In this document: one piece after another, positions 15,638 through 24,291 of the stretch
Layout of the letters: every line of letters starts with the position of its first letter
Position numbering within the stretch: the first letter of the stretch is position 1
Source: Nocardia anaemiae NBRC 100462
GTDB taxonomy: Bacteria; Actinomycetota; Actinomycetes; Mycobacteriales; Mycobacteriaceae
Length of the DNA stretch: 64,000 nt
Direction: 5' to 3'
NCBI RefSeq assembly: GCF_001612725.1
Contig: NZ_BDAZ01000053.1
Span: forward strand, 49,705 to 113,704
Made by a program: the position numbers and the translations under genes
Notes under the pieces: generated by a model
Told to the model about the DNA's origin: nothing
Seen by the model: only the letters and a program-made list of their open reading frames with translations
The model's database searches: none

Positions 15638-15708
15638 GGCTCATGCAGGTTCGCCCCGGGGCTCTCATAAGGCCCTGCCGCGTGGTTCGACTCCACGATG
15701 AGCTACCA
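15638..15708 (+). tRNA. tRNA-like element with CAT anticodon and shrunken D arm (possible tRNA-Met or pseudo-tRNA)
   Basis: Acceptor GGCTCAT/ATGAGCT pairs with one wobble, anticodon stem GGGCT/GGCCC closes loop CTCATAA, T arm CGTGG-TTCGACT-CCACG is perfect and ACCA is encoded at the end. Only 14 bases (15645-15658) join acceptor and anticodon stems, leaving no normal D arm. The 3' end overlaps the stop codon of the convergent carbamoyltransferase gene. Confidence 0.55.
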
Positions 15709-17157
15709 CGTCACAATCGTCTGGCTCCAGTCTCGCGGCAACCAGCCGCGTTCGCGACTGATTTGCCGAGCCCGTGACTGATCGGTGTAGAGATATCCCT
15801 CGGACCAGATATAGCGGGCACCACCCCAGCGCGCCGCGGCGGCCACATCCGGAAAGAACCCACAGCCTTCGGAATTCGCGCTCGTATTGCACAACACCGG
15901 TATGCCGCTGATGGCCTCGTACGCCGCCAGAATCCGCGCGGTGGCGCTCTTTGCTGCGGCATCGATGGTCTGCACCCGTGCGGTACCTGCCACCTGCACG
16001 GCAGGAATGCGGTCGGCCCACTCCGGGCGGATGCGGTGCTCGAAGGTCAGGTATGGATCGGTGCCGCCGGGTCCGAACACCTCCGCCGCCCGTTCCGCCA
16101 GGCACACTGCCGCCACCGGCCGGTCGGCAGCCCGGCGCTTGATGCCGTTGAGCCGCTCCCGCATCGCCGAATCCGTTGCGGGAGCGAGAATGCTGCGGTT
16201 GCCGAGGGCGCGCGGGCCGATCTCCGCGCGACCCGAAAGCACCACCACCGGCTCGCCCTTCCGGTGCAGTAACTCCGCCACGCCCCGCTCGTCACAGAGC
16301 TGTCTGCGCCAGTTGTCCGGCACCCCGCATACCCTGACTCGTGGACCCGAGTACACACCCCATCGCAGCGCCGGATTGCGGCCCTTTCGGAACATCTCGC
16401 AGCACGCGGCACCGATGGCCGCACCGGAGTCGTCGGGAAACGGCGGAATCCAGATCTCCTCGACCATTCCCCGCAGCCGCGAATTCCACTTGATATCGAG
16501 GGCGCTTTCCCCGGTCACCACGAGCTTCGATGGCAAAGAAGCGTCTTGGCGCACAAGCGAACTCAGCGTCGACCGCTCGCTCGAATCGGTGCGGAAAGTG
16601 GCGACCGAGCGGACCTTCCGTGCCGACGCCACGACATGGTAGAGCCGTCCGACAGATCCACCGTCCCCGACCAAGACGAGCGCATCCTGCCCACGTGCCG
16701 CGAACGGACTCGTGCAATAGCCGCCCATGATGTGCTGGTCCACGTGGTGATAGCCTACATATTCGTGGGCGGCGGAACCGAATCCATGACCACGAAAGCG
16801 GTGCCGTGCCAGCGGTATCGTGCGTCCGGGCCGATCCTCATACGGCGCGATCGTGAGCTCGATCGGACGGCCGCCGACCCGCGTCGCAATGCGCGCGGGC
16901 TCGGTCGAATCGGGCTCCGGCACCGAACCGTCCACCACGAACCGGTCGATATCAGCGGGCGTCAATCCCTGCGCACGCAATATCTCGGCGACCTGGTCGA
17001 GATCGCCCAGGGTGCGGTGCCGCCTGCTGTTGTCCAGCTTGTCCAGCTCGATGCAGAAAACCAGCCGGTCGCCCTCGATCACGGCGACCCCGCCATCGTG
17101 CGACACTCTGATTCCGCAGATCACCACGCCGAACCACTGTACCGACGCCACGGCCAC
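15703..17157 (-). CDS. Carbamoyltransferase of the NodU/CmcH/TobZ family
   Basis: A 484-residue carbamoyltransferase-like protein. The N-terminal ASKHA-type domain begins CGIRVSHDGGVAVIEGDRLV and has DQHIMGGYC and LVGDGGSVG further on; the C-terminal YrdC-like domain carries SGRAEIGPRALGNRSIL, GPGGTDPYLTFEHRIRPEW and PVLCNTSANSEGCGF, the family signatures. The family makes carbamoyl-adenylate and transfers the carbamoyl group to alcohols of antibiotics or Nod factors. The closest pattern I recognise is CmcH (cephem carbamoylation), but no antibiotic cluster surrounds it. The GTG start lies 36 bases after ftsK, so it is probably read from the ftsK transcript. The substrate is unknown. Confidence 0.75.
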   Translation of the reverse strand: MAVASVQWFGVVICGIRVSHDGGVAVIEGDRLVFCIELDKLDNSRRHRTLGDLDQVAEILRAQGLTPADIDRFVVDGSVPEPDSTEPARIATRVGGRPIELTIAPYEDRPGRTIPLARHRFRGHGFGSAAHEYVGYHHVDQHIMGGYCTSPFAARGQDALVLVGDGGSVGRLYHVVASARKVRSVATFRTDSSERSTLSSLVRQDASLPSKLVVTGESALDIKWNSRLRGMVEEIWIPPFPDDSGAAIGAACCEMFRKGRNPALRWGVYSGPRVRVCGVPDNWRRQLCDERGVAELLHRKGEPVVVLSGRAEIGPRALGNRSILAPATDSAMRERLNGIKRRAADRPVAAVCLAERAAEVFGPGGTDPYLTFEHRIRPEWADRIPAVQVAGTARVQTIDAAAKSATARILAAYEAISGIPVLCNTSANSEGCGFFPDVAAAARWGGARYIWSEGYLYTDQSRARQISRERGWLPRDWSQTIVTW

Positions 17158-17193
17158 CCACCGGCGGTGAGAATAGCTGCGGCCGAAGCATTT

Positions 17194-19782
17194 TCACAGC
17201 TCCGGGTTATCCGGCTCCGCGTCCCCGCCGCCGCGGATCGTCCACAGCAGACCCTCGAGCTCATCGGGTTTGATGAGCACGTCGCGCGCCTTCGACCCCT
17301 CACTGGGGCCGACCACGCCGCGGGTTTCCATCAGATCCATCAGGCGACCGGCCTTGGCGAAGCCGACGCGCAGCTTGCGCTGCAACATGGAGGTCGAACC
17401 GAATTGTGAAGTGACGACCAGTTCCACGGCCTGGAGGAAGACATCCAGATCGTCACCGATATCGGGGTCGACATCCTTCTTCTCACCGGCCTTGGCGGCG
17501 GTGACACCCTCCTGGTATTCCGGTTCGGCCTGGTTCTTGGTGAAGTCGACGACCGCGTGGATCTCCTCATCGGAGATGAACGCACCCTGCAGTCGGGTCG
17601 GCTTGTTCGCACCCATCGGCAGGAACAACCCGTCACCCATACCGATCAGCTTCTCCGCACCCGGCTGATCGAGAATGACCCGGGAATCCGTCAATGACGA
17701 AGTGGCAAAGGCCAATCGGGACGGCACATTGGTCTTGATCAGACCGGTGACCACGTCCACCGAGGGTCGCTGCGTCGCGAGCACCAAGTGAATGCCCGCG
17801 GCGCGGGCCTTCTGGGTGATGCGCACGATCGCGTCCTCGACATCACGGGGCGCGGTCATCATGAGGTCGGCGAGCTCATCGACAATGGCGAGGATGTACG
17901 GATAGGGCCGGTAGACCCGTTCGCTGCCCAGCGGCGCGGTGATGGCACCCGACTTGACCTTGTTGTTGAAGTCGTCGATATGGCGCACCTTATTGGCCTG
18001 CATGTCCTGGTAGCGCTGTTCCATCTCCTCCACCAGCCAGGCGAGCGCGGCGGCGGCCTTCTTCGGCTGGGTGATGATGGGGGTGATGAGGTGCGGAATG
18101 CCCTCGTACGGAGTGAGTTCCACCATCTTGGGGTCGATGAGGATCATCCGGACCTCGTCCGGAGTCGAGCGCGCCAGCAGCGATACCAGCATCGAGTTCA
18201 CGAAGCTCGACTTACCGGAACCGGTGGAACCCGCGACCAGCAGATGCGGCATTTTCGCGAGATTCGCCGAGACGAAATCGCCCTCGATATTCTTGCCGAG
18301 ACCGATCACCAACGGGTGGTGATCGTTTCGAGTCGAGGGCGCCTTGAGCACATCGGCCAAGCGCACCAGTTCGCGGTCGGCGTTGGGCACCTCGATACCG
18401 ACGGCGGACTTACCTGGAATCGGGGCGAGCAGCCGAACATTCTCGGTGGCGACGGCATAGGCGATATTGCGGGCCAGCGCGGTGATCTTCTCGACCTTCA
18501 CCCCCGGACCGAGTTCCACCTCGTAGCGGGTGACCGTCGGGCCGCGCACGAAACCGGTGACCGCCGCGTCGATCTTGAACTGTACCAGCACCTCGGTGAT
18601 CGCCTCGATCATCGATTCATTGGCGGCACTGCGCTTTTTGGGCGGATCGCCGTCGGTGAGCAGCGTCAGCGGCGGCAGCGTGTAATCACCCTCGACCTCG
18701 CGGTCGGTGATGAACTCCAGCTGCTTCGGCGGCGGTGGGGTCTGGTCCTCGACCTTGATCGGCGTGCGCTTCTTCGGCTTGGGCTTTTCTTCGGGCGCCG
18801 CCTCTGTCGCAATCGGTTTCGCATCGCGCAATGGCGGTTCGCCGATGATCTCGGTGACCGCATCGGAGCCGCCGAATTCGTCGGGCGGGTAGTTCTCCTC
18901 GGGGGTGCGCCCGCGCCGCTTCGACTTGGTATTGCGATACAGCGGGAATCCATCCGCATCGTAATTGGTCGGATCGAAATCGGATTCGCCGTCGTAGTCA
19001 CCGTATTCGTCGCCGCCACTGCCGGTGCCGAAGTACTCGCGCAACCGTTGCGGTACCTCGCGCACTGTGGTTCCGGTTACCAGCAGGACACCGAAAACGA
19101 TGGCCAGCAACAGAATCGGCACCGAAAGCCAGGCGGTGAGCCCGTCGGTGAGCGGCCCGCCGACCACGAAACCGACGAAACCCGCTGCGCGCGAACGCCC
19201 GTGCGCATCGGTCGGCGATCCGGCCGCGATATGCCACAGACCGAGGATCGGCAATCCGATCAGCAATCCGCCGAGCACCAGCCGCGGCCTGATCTCCGGA
19301 CGTGCCTCGGTCCGCATCAGGACAATGGCGATTCCAGTGGCCACGAACGGCAATCCAGCCGAAGCCGATCCGGAGACCGCGCGAATCGCCTCCTCGACCC
19401 AGTGCCCGATCGGTCCGCCCGCCGAGAGCCATACCGCGGCCGCGATCACCGCGCTGACGGCGATGAGGGCAAGCGCGATGCCGTCGCGACGATGTCCGTG
19501 TTCGATTTCGCCCGCCCGACTCACGGCCCTGGTGGTGGCGCCGAGACCGCGCGCGAGCATATTCCAGCCGCTGCTGATCCCCCGGCTGAACACCGCGAGC
19601 GGTGCGGTATTCGACCTGCGCCGGACCGGGCGCCGCACCGGTGTGGTGCGGCCGCGCGGCGCGGGCGAGCGGCGTTGCGCGGTGGTGCGAGCCTGGCCCG
19701 AACGAGATGCCGCCGTGGTCCTCCCCCGGGCCGATCCCGCCCGCGCACGAGTGGTCGTGGAGCTGCGGGACTTACCTGCCAT
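17194..19782 (-). CDS. ftsK: DNA translocase FtsK
   Basis: An 862-residue FtsK/SpoIIIE translocase that pumps chromosome ends through the division septum. Residues 1-60 are basic and disordered, four transmembrane segments span about 100-240, an acidic/proline linker follows to about 380, then the alpha/beta motor with Walker A GSTGSGKS (518-525) and Walker B LAIVDELADLMM, and the C-terminal winged-helix gamma domain (QRKLRVGFAKAGRLMDLME). The position matches Rv2748c. The ATG at 19782 gives the usual basic N-terminus. The linker is short compared with E. coli FtsK, as in other actinobacteria. Confidence 0.97.
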   Translation of the reverse strand: MAGKSRSSTTTRARAGSARGRTTAASRSGQARTTAQRRSPAPRGRTTPVRRPVRRRSNTAPLAVFSRGISSGWNMLARGLGATTRAVSRAGEIEHGHRRDGIALALIAVSAVIAAAVWLSAGGPIGHWVEEAIRAVSGSASAGLPFVATGIAIVLMRTEARPEIRPRLVLGGLLIGLPILGLWHIAAGSPTDAHGRSRAAGFVGFVVGGPLTDGLTAWLSVPILLLAIVFGVLLVTGTTVREVPQRLREYFGTGSGGDEYGDYDGESDFDPTNYDADGFPLYRNTKSKRRGRTPEENYPPDEFGGSDAVTEIIGEPPLRDAKPIATEAAPEEKPKPKKRTPIKVEDQTPPPPKQLEFITDREVEGDYTLPPLTLLTDGDPPKKRSAANESMIEAITEVLVQFKIDAAVTGFVRGPTVTRYEVELGPGVKVEKITALARNIAYAVATENVRLLAPIPGKSAVGIEVPNADRELVRLADVLKAPSTRNDHHPLVIGLGKNIEGDFVSANLAKMPHLLVAGSTGSGKSSFVNSMLVSLLARSTPDEVRMILIDPKMVELTPYEGIPHLITPIITQPKKAAAALAWLVEEMEQRYQDMQANKVRHIDDFNNKVKSGAITAPLGSERVYRPYPYILAIVDELADLMMTAPRDVEDAIVRITQKARAAGIHLVLATQRPSVDVVTGLIKTNVPSRLAFATSSLTDSRVILDQPGAEKLIGMGDGLFLPMGANKPTRLQGAFISDEEIHAVVDFTKNQAEPEYQEGVTAAKAGEKKDVDPDIGDDLDVFLQAVELVVTSQFGSTSMLQRKLRVGFAKAGRLMDLMETRGVVGPSEGSKARDVLIKPDELEGLLWTIRGGGDAEPDNPEL

Positions 19783-19882
19783 GGACTCAGGCTAGCCGCA
19801 AACGCCCCATCCAGACCATCAACCACATGAGTATCGCAGGTCGCACATCCACCTACCCGAGTATTTTGGCATGTTGGTGCGA

Positions 19883-20509
19883 TTACAACGAGCGATCAGT
19901 CTCGAGAACAGCCCGCACATCGGCTGGATCACCCGCGGTTTCGATCCGGACCTCATCGCGGCCGAAGGCATGCAGCAGTAGTTCCGACGGCATGCCGGTC
20001 AGCGTCACCGGGGCCGTTCCCGGCTTCGTGTGCACCACGACCCGCCTGCCGTCGTGAGTGGCCAATTCGACGGTGACCGGCGCTTTGCGATAAGCCATCC
20101 GTCCCATTCGACGCAGCCCCGACCACAACTTGTCCTCATCGGCGGCAGGCAACTCACGCGGCTCCCAGCCGGGTACCCCGCGACGCACGTCCTCGTGATG
20201 GACGAACATTTCGGTCAGATTGACGACGGCATCGAGCGGTTTGAGCGGGGACCACCACGGCGGGCCGGAGCGCACATCCGCCAGCAGGTCCGGAAACGGT
20301 CGCCGCGCCGCCTTGGCCTGCACCGACTCCAGATATCCGGCGAGCGGTTTCAGCATGATGCCGGGGGACGCGTCCGGGCGGCGTTCCCGAACCACCAAGT
20401 GCGCGGCCAGATCTCGCACCGTCCAGCCGCCGCACAGCGTGGGCGCGTCCGGCCCCGCCGCGGACATCGTGTCCACCAGTGCCGCACGTTCCCGTTGCGC
20501 CATGCTCAT
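19883..20509 (-). CDS. TIGR03085-type metal-binding protein (DinB/maleylpyruvate-isomerase-like)
   Basis: A 208-residue protein of the four-helix DinB-like superfamily that includes mycothiol-dependent isomerases. The probable metal-binding histidines are in VRDLAAHLVVRERRP (near residue 40) and EMFVHHEDVRRG (near residue 110), and CGGWTV precedes the first. Members are used in thiol-dependent or metal-dependent chemistry, but the substrate of this subfamily is not known. The start at 20509 has a second in-frame ATG two codons on. It is separated from ftsK by 100 bases and ends before the rnj terminator region. Confidence 0.75.
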   Translation of the reverse strand: MSMAQRERAALVDTMSAAGPDAPTLCGGWTVRDLAAHLVVRERRPDASPGIMLKPLAGYLESVQAKAARRPFPDLLADVRSGPPWWSPLKPLDAVVNLTEMFVHHEDVRRGVPGWEPRELPAADEDKLWSGLRRMGRMAYRKAPVTVELATHDGRRVVVHTKPGTAPVTLTGMPSELLLHAFGRDEVRIETAGDPADVRAVLETDRSL

Positions 20510-20654
20510 CTGGCGAACATATCCGATGCGGTGTCGGCACGGCAGTCCGACTCGCACCGGGTGTGCCCCGAGTACCGGGAGGCCCTATGAATACGGTGCC
20601 TCGCCGGATCGCTGTCCACCTCGCACTACGGCGCAATAGCTCCGGACAACACGA

Positions 20655-20687
20655 AAACCGCCGGATAGCAACGGCTTCCGGCGGTTT
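20655..20687 (-). terminator. Terminator downstream of rnj
   Basis: AAACCGCCGG (20655-20664) pairs with CCGGCGGTTT (20678-20687) around a 13-base loop. On the minus strand the stem is followed by TTCGTGTTG, continuing a run of four T residues. It lies 10 bases beyond the rnj stop. Confidence 0.8.
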
Positions 20688-20697
20688 CGGGTAGGGG

Positions 20698-22677
20698 TCA
20701 GACGCCGATGACCGTCGGCACGATCATCGGGCGGCGACGATAGGTCTCGGCTACCCAGCGACCGACCACCCGCCGCACACTCTGCGCGATCCGGTGGGTA
20801 TCGGTCACCCCCTCACCGGCCAGCCGCAGCAGTTCGATTTCGACGAGTTCCGCGGCATCGACGAGTGCGGTCGGATCATCGGAGAATCCGCGCCCACTCA
20901 CCTCCGGTGTGCTGACCGCCTTACCCGTGGTCGAGTCGACCGCGAGGGTGATCGAGATGAACCCGCCCTCGCCGAGCACGAGCCGATCCGAGAGCGTCGA
21001 TTCACCCACATCGCCGACCGAGAGTCCGTCGACGTACACATGCCCGACCGGCACGCGCCCCACGATCGAGGCGATCCCGTCGACCAGATCCACCACGACG
21101 CCGTCCTCGGCGAGCACCACCCGATCCTCGGCCACACCGGTCGCCACGGCCAGCGCCGCATTGGCGCGCAGATGCCGCCATTCGCCGTGCACCGGCATGG
21201 CATTGGTGGGCCGCACCGCGTTGTACAGGTACAGCAATTCACCGGCGGAGGCGTGTCCGGAGACGTGCACCTTCGCATTCTGCTGGGTGATCACCGTGGC
21301 GCCGAGCCGCGACAGCCCGTTGACCACCGCGAATACCGAATTCTCGTTGCCAGGGATCAGCGAGGAGGCGAGCACCACGAGATCGTCGGCGCGGATATTG
21401 ATCTGGCGGTGTTCACCGCGCGCCATCCGCGACAGCGCTGAGAGCGGTTCGCCCTGCGAGCCGGTCGAGATGAGCACCAGCCGATCGCCCGGCAGGGTCG
21501 CGGCGACATCGAGATCGACGACCACACCGTCGGGCACCGTCAGATAGCCCAACTCCTGCGCGATCTCCATATTGCGCACCATCGAGCGACCGACGAAACA
21601 CACTCGCCGCCCGTACTTCTGGGCGACATCGACCACCTGCTGAATGCGATGCACGTGGCTGGCGAACGAGGCGACGATCACCCGGTGCCTGGCCTTGCCG
21701 ATCACCGTATCCAGTACACCGCCGATTTCGCGTTCCGGCGTGACGAAACCAGGCACCTCGGCATTGGTGGAGTCCACCAGGAACAGATCGACGCCCTCGT
21801 CACCGAGGCGGGAGAAACCGGCCAGGTCGGTGAGGCGACCGTCCAGGGGCAGCTGATCGAGTTTGATATCGCCGGTGTGCAGGGCGACACCGGCGGGCGT
21901 GCGGATGGCGACGGCGATGGCATCGGGAATCGAGTGGTTGACCGCGAAGTATTCGCAACCGAACGGGCCGTGCGTGGTGTGCTGGCCCTCGATCACCTCG
22001 ACCAGCTTGGGACGCTGCCGGTGCTCGCGGCATTTCGCGGCCACCAGCGCGAGGGTGAATTTCGAACCGACCACCGGGATATCGGCGCGCAGGCGCAGCA
22101 AGAACGGCACCGCACCGATGTGATCCTCGTGGCCGTGGGTGAGCACGATGGCCTCGACATCATCCATCCGGTCCTCGATGGGCCGGAAGTCGGGCAGGAT
22201 CAAGTCGACGCCGGGCTGCTGGTCCTCCGGGAAAAGTACGCCGCAGTCGACGATGAGGAGTTTGCCGCCGTATTCGAATACGGTCATATTGCGGCCGATT
22301 TCGCCGATGCCGCCGAGGGCGAAGACGCGCAGACCGTTCTTGGGCAGCTTCGGCGGGGCGCCGAGTCGGTCGGCTGCTGCCCGCTCGACGGGAGCCGCAA
22401 CGGGTTGCTCACCGCGTCCGCGTCCGCGCTGCTGACGGCCGCGGGCCGGTCGGCGGGGCTGCTCGGCCGGGGCCTTCAGCGCGGCCTTTTTCGCGGGGGC
22501 CTGCTCCGGCGCGCTCTGTCGGGACGTGGTATCGGACCGCGATAGGTCACCGACGTCGGATTGCGCTGGCTGATCGGACCTTTCGGTGCTGGTCGGCGGA
22601 CGCTGTGCGGCGGGTTCGGGCGCGCCCGCGGGCCGGGTCGCGCTCCGGCGGGGGCGACGGCCTGCTGCTTCAGTCAT
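20698..22677 (-). CDS. rnj: Ribonuclease J
   Basis: A 659-residue metallo-beta-lactamase/beta-CASP nuclease with both endo- and 5'-exonuclease activity in mRNA and rRNA processing. The zinc motif HGHEDHIG is at 181-188, and further signatures are LGGIGEIGRNM, HTGDIKLD, STNAEVPG, SGHAS and the C-terminal dimerisation domain. The first 110 residues are an Arg/Pro/Gly-rich disordered extension, a feature of actinobacterial RNase J thought to bind RNA. ATG 22677 has GAGGTG upstream. It follows dapA by 67 bases in the same direction, matching Rv2753c-Rv2752c. Confidence 0.95.
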   Translation of the reverse strand: MTEAAGRRPRRSATRPAGAPEPAAQRPPTSTERSDQPAQSDVGDLSRSDTTSRQSAPEQAPAKKAALKAPAEQPRRPARGRQQRGRGRGEQPVAAPVERAAADRLGAPPKLPKNGLRVFALGGIGEIGRNMTVFEYGGKLLIVDCGVLFPEDQQPGVDLILPDFRPIEDRMDDVEAIVLTHGHEDHIGAVPFLLRLRADIPVVGSKFTLALVAAKCREHRQRPKLVEVIEGQHTTHGPFGCEYFAVNHSIPDAIAVAIRTPAGVALHTGDIKLDQLPLDGRLTDLAGFSRLGDEGVDLFLVDSTNAEVPGFVTPEREIGGVLDTVIGKARHRVIVASFASHVHRIQQVVDVAQKYGRRVCFVGRSMVRNMEIAQELGYLTVPDGVVVDLDVAATLPGDRLVLISTGSQGEPLSALSRMARGEHRQINIRADDLVVLASSLIPGNENSVFAVVNGLSRLGATVITQQNAKVHVSGHASAGELLYLYNAVRPTNAMPVHGEWRHLRANAALAVATGVAEDRVVLAEDGVVVDLVDGIASIVGRVPVGHVYVDGLSVGDVGESTLSDRLVLGEGGFISITLAVDSTTGKAVSTPEVSGRGFSDDPTALVDAAELVEIELLRLAGEGVTDTHRIAQSVRRVVGRWVAETYRRRPMIVPTVIGV

Positions 22678-22744
22678 GACTGCACCTCGCTACGGGTCGG
22701 TTCGATCATGTCTGACAATGTGGTGATTCTGATTCGCTCACTCC

Positions 22745-23653
22745 TCATGAAAGCACCCCTGCCAGCCGGAGGTCGGCGGCGAGGGCATCGAGTTGTTCGG
22801 TGGTCGGCATCAATTGCGGCAGACGCGGTTCGCCCGCATCCACACCGAGCAGACGCAGCCCGCCCTTGCTCATCGCGACGCCGCCCAGTCGCGACATCGC
22901 GGCATTCAACGGCAGCAGGCCCGCATTGATCTCGCGGGCGCGTACCACGTCACCGGCGGTGTAGGCATCGAGCAGGGCACGCAGCCGCTCGGGCACGAGA
23001 TGTCCGATGACGCTGATGAATCCGGTCGCGCCGACCGAGAGCCACGGCAGGTTCAGCGCGTCGTCACCGGAGTAGAAGGCCAGATCGGTATTCGCGATGA
23101 GATCGGCACCCGCGTTCAGATCGCCCTTGGCATCCTTGACCGCGACGATGCGCGGATGTTCGGCGAGTTTGCGAATGGTGTCGCTGGCAATGGGAACCAC
23201 CGAGCGCGGCGGAATGTCGTACAGCGTGACCGGCAGGTCGGTGGCGTCGGCGACGGCGGTGAAATGCGCGATCAGGCCGTCCTGGGTGGGCCTGGAGTAG
23301 TACGGGGTCACCACGAGCAGGCCGTGCGCGCCCGCGCGCTGGGCATTGCGGGCGAGTTCGATCGAATGCGCGGTGTCATAGGTGCCCGCGCCCGCGATGA
23401 CGGTGGCGCGCGCCCCGACGGCATCGACGACGGCGCGCAACAGATCCGCCTTCTCCGATTCGGTGGTGGTCGGCGATTCCCCGGTGGTACCGGAAATCGC
23501 CAGCAAATCGACGCCGCGGTCGACCAGGCGGGCCGCGAGCGCGACCCCGGCATCGACATTGAGCTTGCCGTCGGCACCGAAGGGGGTCACCATCGCGACA
23601 CCAACTGCGCCGGAGGCGCGCAGCTCCCTAGGCGTCGATTCACCGTTCGTCAT
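22745..23653 (-). CDS. dapA: 4-hydroxy-tetrahydrodipicolinate synthase
   Basis: A 302-residue aldolase that condenses pyruvate with aspartate semialdehyde at the start of the lysine and diaminopimelate branch. The key residues are visible: ISGTTGESPTTT (substrate-binding Thr pair), VVTPYYSRPTQ (catalytic Tyr), RIVAVKDAKG (Schiff-base Lys) and GATGFISV. The order dapA-rnj is the mycobacterial one; in M. tuberculosis thyX lies directly upstream, but here a divergent ribbon-helix-helix gene takes that place. dapB is further along in this window. Confidence 0.96.
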   Translation of the reverse strand: MTNGESTPRELRASGAVGVAMVTPFGADGKLNVDAGVALAARLVDRGVDLLAISGTTGESPTTTESEKADLLRAVVDAVGARATVIAGAGTYDTAHSIELARNAQRAGAHGLLVVTPYYSRPTQDGLIAHFTAVADATDLPVTLYDIPPRSVVPIASDTIRKLAEHPRIVAVKDAKGDLNAGADLIANTDLAFYSGDDALNLPWLSVGATGFISVIGHLVPERLRALLDAYTAGDVVRAREINAGLLPLNAAMSRLGGVAMSKGGLRLLGVDAGEPRLPQLMPTTEQLDALAADLRLAGVLS

Positions 23654-23747
23654 GGTCAGAAAGGCTACCCGCTCCCGGGAACAGCCTCGACACCCTCATT
23701 GCCGAACGGCCTGCCACGGCGAGTGATTCACCCCCCAGTATCTGATC

Positions 23748-23802
23748 ATGATGTCAAATCCGCCCTTGAATGACATCATGTTTGGCGTCACACTGATGTC
23801 AT
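23748..23802 (+). promoter_or_regulatory. TGATGTCA operators and leaderless promoter of the RHH gene
   Basis: TGATGTCA appears at 23749-23756, inverted as TGACATCA at 23771-23778, and again at 23794-23801 running into the start codon. TTGAAT (23766-23771) and CACACT (23789-23794) are 17 bases apart, and the -10 element lies six bases before the ATG, implying a leaderless mRNA. Operators cover -35, -10 and start codon, as expected for autorepression. Confidence 0.6.
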
Positions 23803-24250
23803 GGATTTGAATAAATACACCGCCCGGCTACGCGAAGACCTGATCGCCGCCGCCGCACTCGGTGACGAAAAGACCCAGGCCACCGCCGCCGCCCTGGCCG
23901 CGGCGACCGAGAGCTCGGCGCGATTGGCGCTGCTCGCGGCGTTATCGGAACTGGCCGCAGAGGTCAGCACAGAGCTCGGCGACCGCACGGTTCACGTCTC
24001 GGTGGACGGGACCGACGCGACCGTCGACGTCCGCAAGAATCCGGCGGCGGAAAGCGAGCATCCGACGTTCGAGGAGATGACCGGCGATATCAGTCGGGTC
24101 ACCCTGCGGATGGTCGAGCAGTTGAAGGCCAGGGCCGAGGAGGCCGCCGCCGCCAGCGGAGTCTCCTTGAACTCCTGGCTCTCGAATGCCGTCAGCGGGG
24201 CACTGCGCGACCAGATGCGCGGCTACGGAGGCCCCAAGCGCGACGTTTGA
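23801..24250 (+). CDS. Ribbon-helix-helix (Arc/HicB-antitoxin-like) regulator
   Basis: A 149-residue protein. The N-terminal part (MDLNKYTARLREDLIAAAAL... about residues 1-75) is a helical domain found in actinobacterial antitoxin-like proteins; the C-terminal part (ISRVTLRMVEQLKARAEEAA, then SGVSLNSWLSNAVSGAL) is a ribbon-helix-helix DNA-binding domain. Relatives in Streptomyces are often followed by a DUF4097-type gene, but here nothing in the same direction follows, so it is an orphan. Inverted repeats over its own promoter point to autoregulation; dapA is read divergently 148 bases away and could share control. Confidence 0.75.
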   Translation: MDLNKYTARLREDLIAAAALGDEKTQATAAALAAATESSARLALLAALSELAAEVSTELGDRTVHVSVDGTDATVDVRKNPAAESEHPTFEEMTGDISRVTLRMVEQLKARAEEAAAASGVSLNSWLSNAVSGALRDQMRGYGGPKRDV

Positions 24251-24291
24251 AGAGAGGCGACCCGGCGCCGCGACGAAGACACCTCCGAAGG

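Noticed and set aside
15464..15670. Small protein frame across the tRNA genes
   Set aside because: It runs through two well-paired tRNAs on the same strand.
17788..19830. 680-residue frame antisense to ftsK
   Set aside because: Full overlap with a well-identified gene; composition is Arg/Gly/Asp-rich, as expected of an antisense shadow in high-GC DNA.
23801..24250. Toxin-antitoxin pair
   Set aside because: The RHH protein looks like an antitoxin, but no partner toxin gene is adjacent on its strand.
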